Shown one piece after another: positions 62,558 through 64,000 of a DNA stretch of 64,000 nt; the stretch's first letter is position 1; every line of letters starts with the position of its first letter. The stretch is from the NCBI GenBank assembly GCA_036186865.1, contig AP025074.1, positions 13,130,758-13,194,757 on the forward strand. Reading direction: 5' to 3'. The stretch comes from Eustoma russellianum (taxonomy: Eukaryota; Streptophyta; Magnoliopsida; Gentianales; Gentianaceae). Position numbers and translations under genes: made by a program. The notes under the pieces are model-generated. The model did no database searches and was not told the DNA's origin. It saw only the letters and a program-made list of their open reading frames with translations.

Positions 62558-62830
62558 ATGCCTTCCAAAAGTGACAACCAAGGAAACAGTGGCAATGGGG
62601 ACGAGAACCCTACACCACCACCAGTGTCAGTACCCCAGGCACTGATAGACGCTATCACAGTGATAGCGCAAGATGTTGCTCAACAGCAGCAGCAACTCCC
62701 TCCTCTACCACCGCCTCGGCGTAGCATAGGGTATTACACTGAGGAGATGCGAAGCGTGCACGTCCCACCCTTTGAGGGAACCACTCTGAGGATACGGCCC
62801 CATTGCACGCCGTACTTCTCCAGGCCCTGA
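62558..62830 (+). pseudogene. Gypsy gag N-terminus, truncated
   Basis: The frame begins MPSKSDNQGNSGNGDENP, with a Pro-rich and Gln-rich stretch (PPPVSVPQALIDAITVIAQ; QQQQQLPPLPPPRR). It reaches PPFEGTT near 62785, where intact relatives continue with the capsid domain. Here the frame diverges and ends at 62828-62830 after 90 codons. It is the first ATG-led frame after the primer site, in the right orientation. Either an insertion or deletion broke it, or the element is a non-autonomous derivative. Confidence 0.6.
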
Positions 62831-64000
62831 TATTAGAAAATAACTGACGATTTTACCCTTAAGACACAATCTCAGACCTAAGTGATGATTTGAACTTAAG
62901 GTGATCATGAACATAGGCACTGACCTCAGTTATAAGCGATGATTCTGCACATAAGTCACGATCTTAGACGTAAGTAATGATATTGATTACGAGTTGACCT
63001 TAGACATAAGTATGGAATTAGTAATAGGTGTTGATTATGTACTAATTATGATTGGGAGATAACACGCGATCTTAAAGATAAGAATGATGATGCTAAGAAC
63101 GATCCTAGAAATAAGTTATAATCCTAAACCGAAGAGGGCCAACGGTTTTGGACGCACGTACATCTAAGATACCCCATACAATTCTCCCTTATCTAAGGAT
63201 GATCACAACTCTCTAAGCCGTGATCTTAGTAACCCTAGTTGAACAGTATATAATTGATTTGAATGAATTATGATGTCAATCAGAACATCCTAGTACAAAC
63301 CTTAGATCCATATTACCGGGTCAGGCAGTAACTCGGGTTCCCTTACCATAATTGTAATATAGCACCTGACACCACTAGGGTAAACTCGAGAAGGTCCATA
63401 TTCTTACCTGGACGGTAATACCATAGTAGGCTTAGGAATAAGTTGGGACCATAGCTATTAAGAAATGAATAGTAATAGTGGAGTAAATACTAAGGACGAT
63501 TTATAGTAGCATGATAGAAATTGAGCAACGATTTATAAGCATTATGATCAGTAGAGTTAGTGAAAGATATTGTTAACGGAGTTTATAGTTTACAATTAAG
63601 TTGCCCAATTTAGAGTTACCAAAATAGGCCGATCATATTAGTCTTATTAGTGATATTGATCGGCAGTAACATACGAGAACATATTATCCACCTTGGAACT
63701 ATAAAAATGTCACAAAATCTTTAGCTAAGTGATGAACCCCTATAAACATAGAGTTACTTGGCTTGAGTCGAGTAGGCTTGAAATTGCAAGAAAGCAAGTA
63801 TGAACAAGTAATAATTACTCTTCAGGTGGGATTAACTGAATTAGAATTAGCAGTTAAAATAACCCAGTAAGAAGTGCGATGGATTAGTGTGACCCATGGA
63901 AGTACGATAAATGAGAATACCTTAAGACGATTAATATTTAGTTTGTCATGCTAAGATTAGACAGTCTCAGCTAAAGATGTTAGCATGAATAGACGAACAT
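62831..64000 (+). other. Non-coding internal sequence with degenerate short repeats
   Basis: Recurring words such as GATCTTAGACATAAGT, GTGATGATT and GAACTTAAGG are scattered here. They also occur before gag (GATCTTAGACATAAG near 62389). No protein domain is seen. It looks like drifted tandem repeats within the element interior. The right part reaches the window edge. Confidence 0.4.

Overview
The window is nuclear DNA of a flowering plant, probably a eudicot. It holds one spliced host gene embedded in dense, nested retrotransposons: Ty1/Copia elements including two of Sirevirus type, Ty3/Gypsy chromovirus-like long LTRs, LINEs and SINEs. Nothing bacterial is present. I found no tRNA, rRNA or CRISPR array. 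All comparisons were made by eye on the sequence.

Layout. 1-3323: decayed Copia element (+). 3825-4421: 5'-truncated LINE with poly(A). 5571-6170: Gypsy gag remnant. 6206-7412: LTR fragment (LTR E). 7413-10054: 2.6 kb LTR on the minus strand (LTR D) with its pol C-terminus at 10066-10775. 11372-14752: solo LTR with perfect TATTA target duplication (LTR C). 16294-24009: 3' part of a Sirevirus-like Copia (+) with an extra ORF after pol; its 3' LTR is split by a solo LTR at 18995-23074 (LTR B, perfect TCAAA duplication). 24466-34629: 10.2 kb defective Sirevirus on the minus strand with both LTRs. 35588-35728: minus-strand LINE tail. 35793-41880: nearly complete LINE (+) with two ORFs, poly(A) and an 18-bp target duplication. 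43395-58685: six-exon host gene on the minus strand. 59650-62277: 5' LTR (LTR A), followed by primer binding site and truncated gag, of a Gypsy element running out of the window.

The host gene encodes a predicted 402-residue chloroplast protein of the DUF1517 family, most like Arabidopsis FLAP1. All five introns have GT-AG borders and the exon phases join perfectly. Intron 2 carries a young 5.7 kb Copia in the same orientation as the gene. Intron 1 carries an older antisense Copia plus SINE/LINE tails. The gene spans 15.3 kb for 1.2 kb of coding sequence.

The most unusual structure is in the long Gypsy-type LTRs. All five copies (A-E) begin and end with related inverted termini (TGTAGCGCCCCG / CGGGGCGCTACA type or close variants). 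All five carry one or more short hairpins 0.7-1.0 kb from the LTR 3' end, followed by a conserved ATGCATCA box. In LTR A there are five tandem hairpins whose arms differ from unit to unit but remain complementary. This covariation suggests a maintained RNA or DNA structure. The hairpin sequences differ completely between LTR copies, whereas their position and flanking box are kept.
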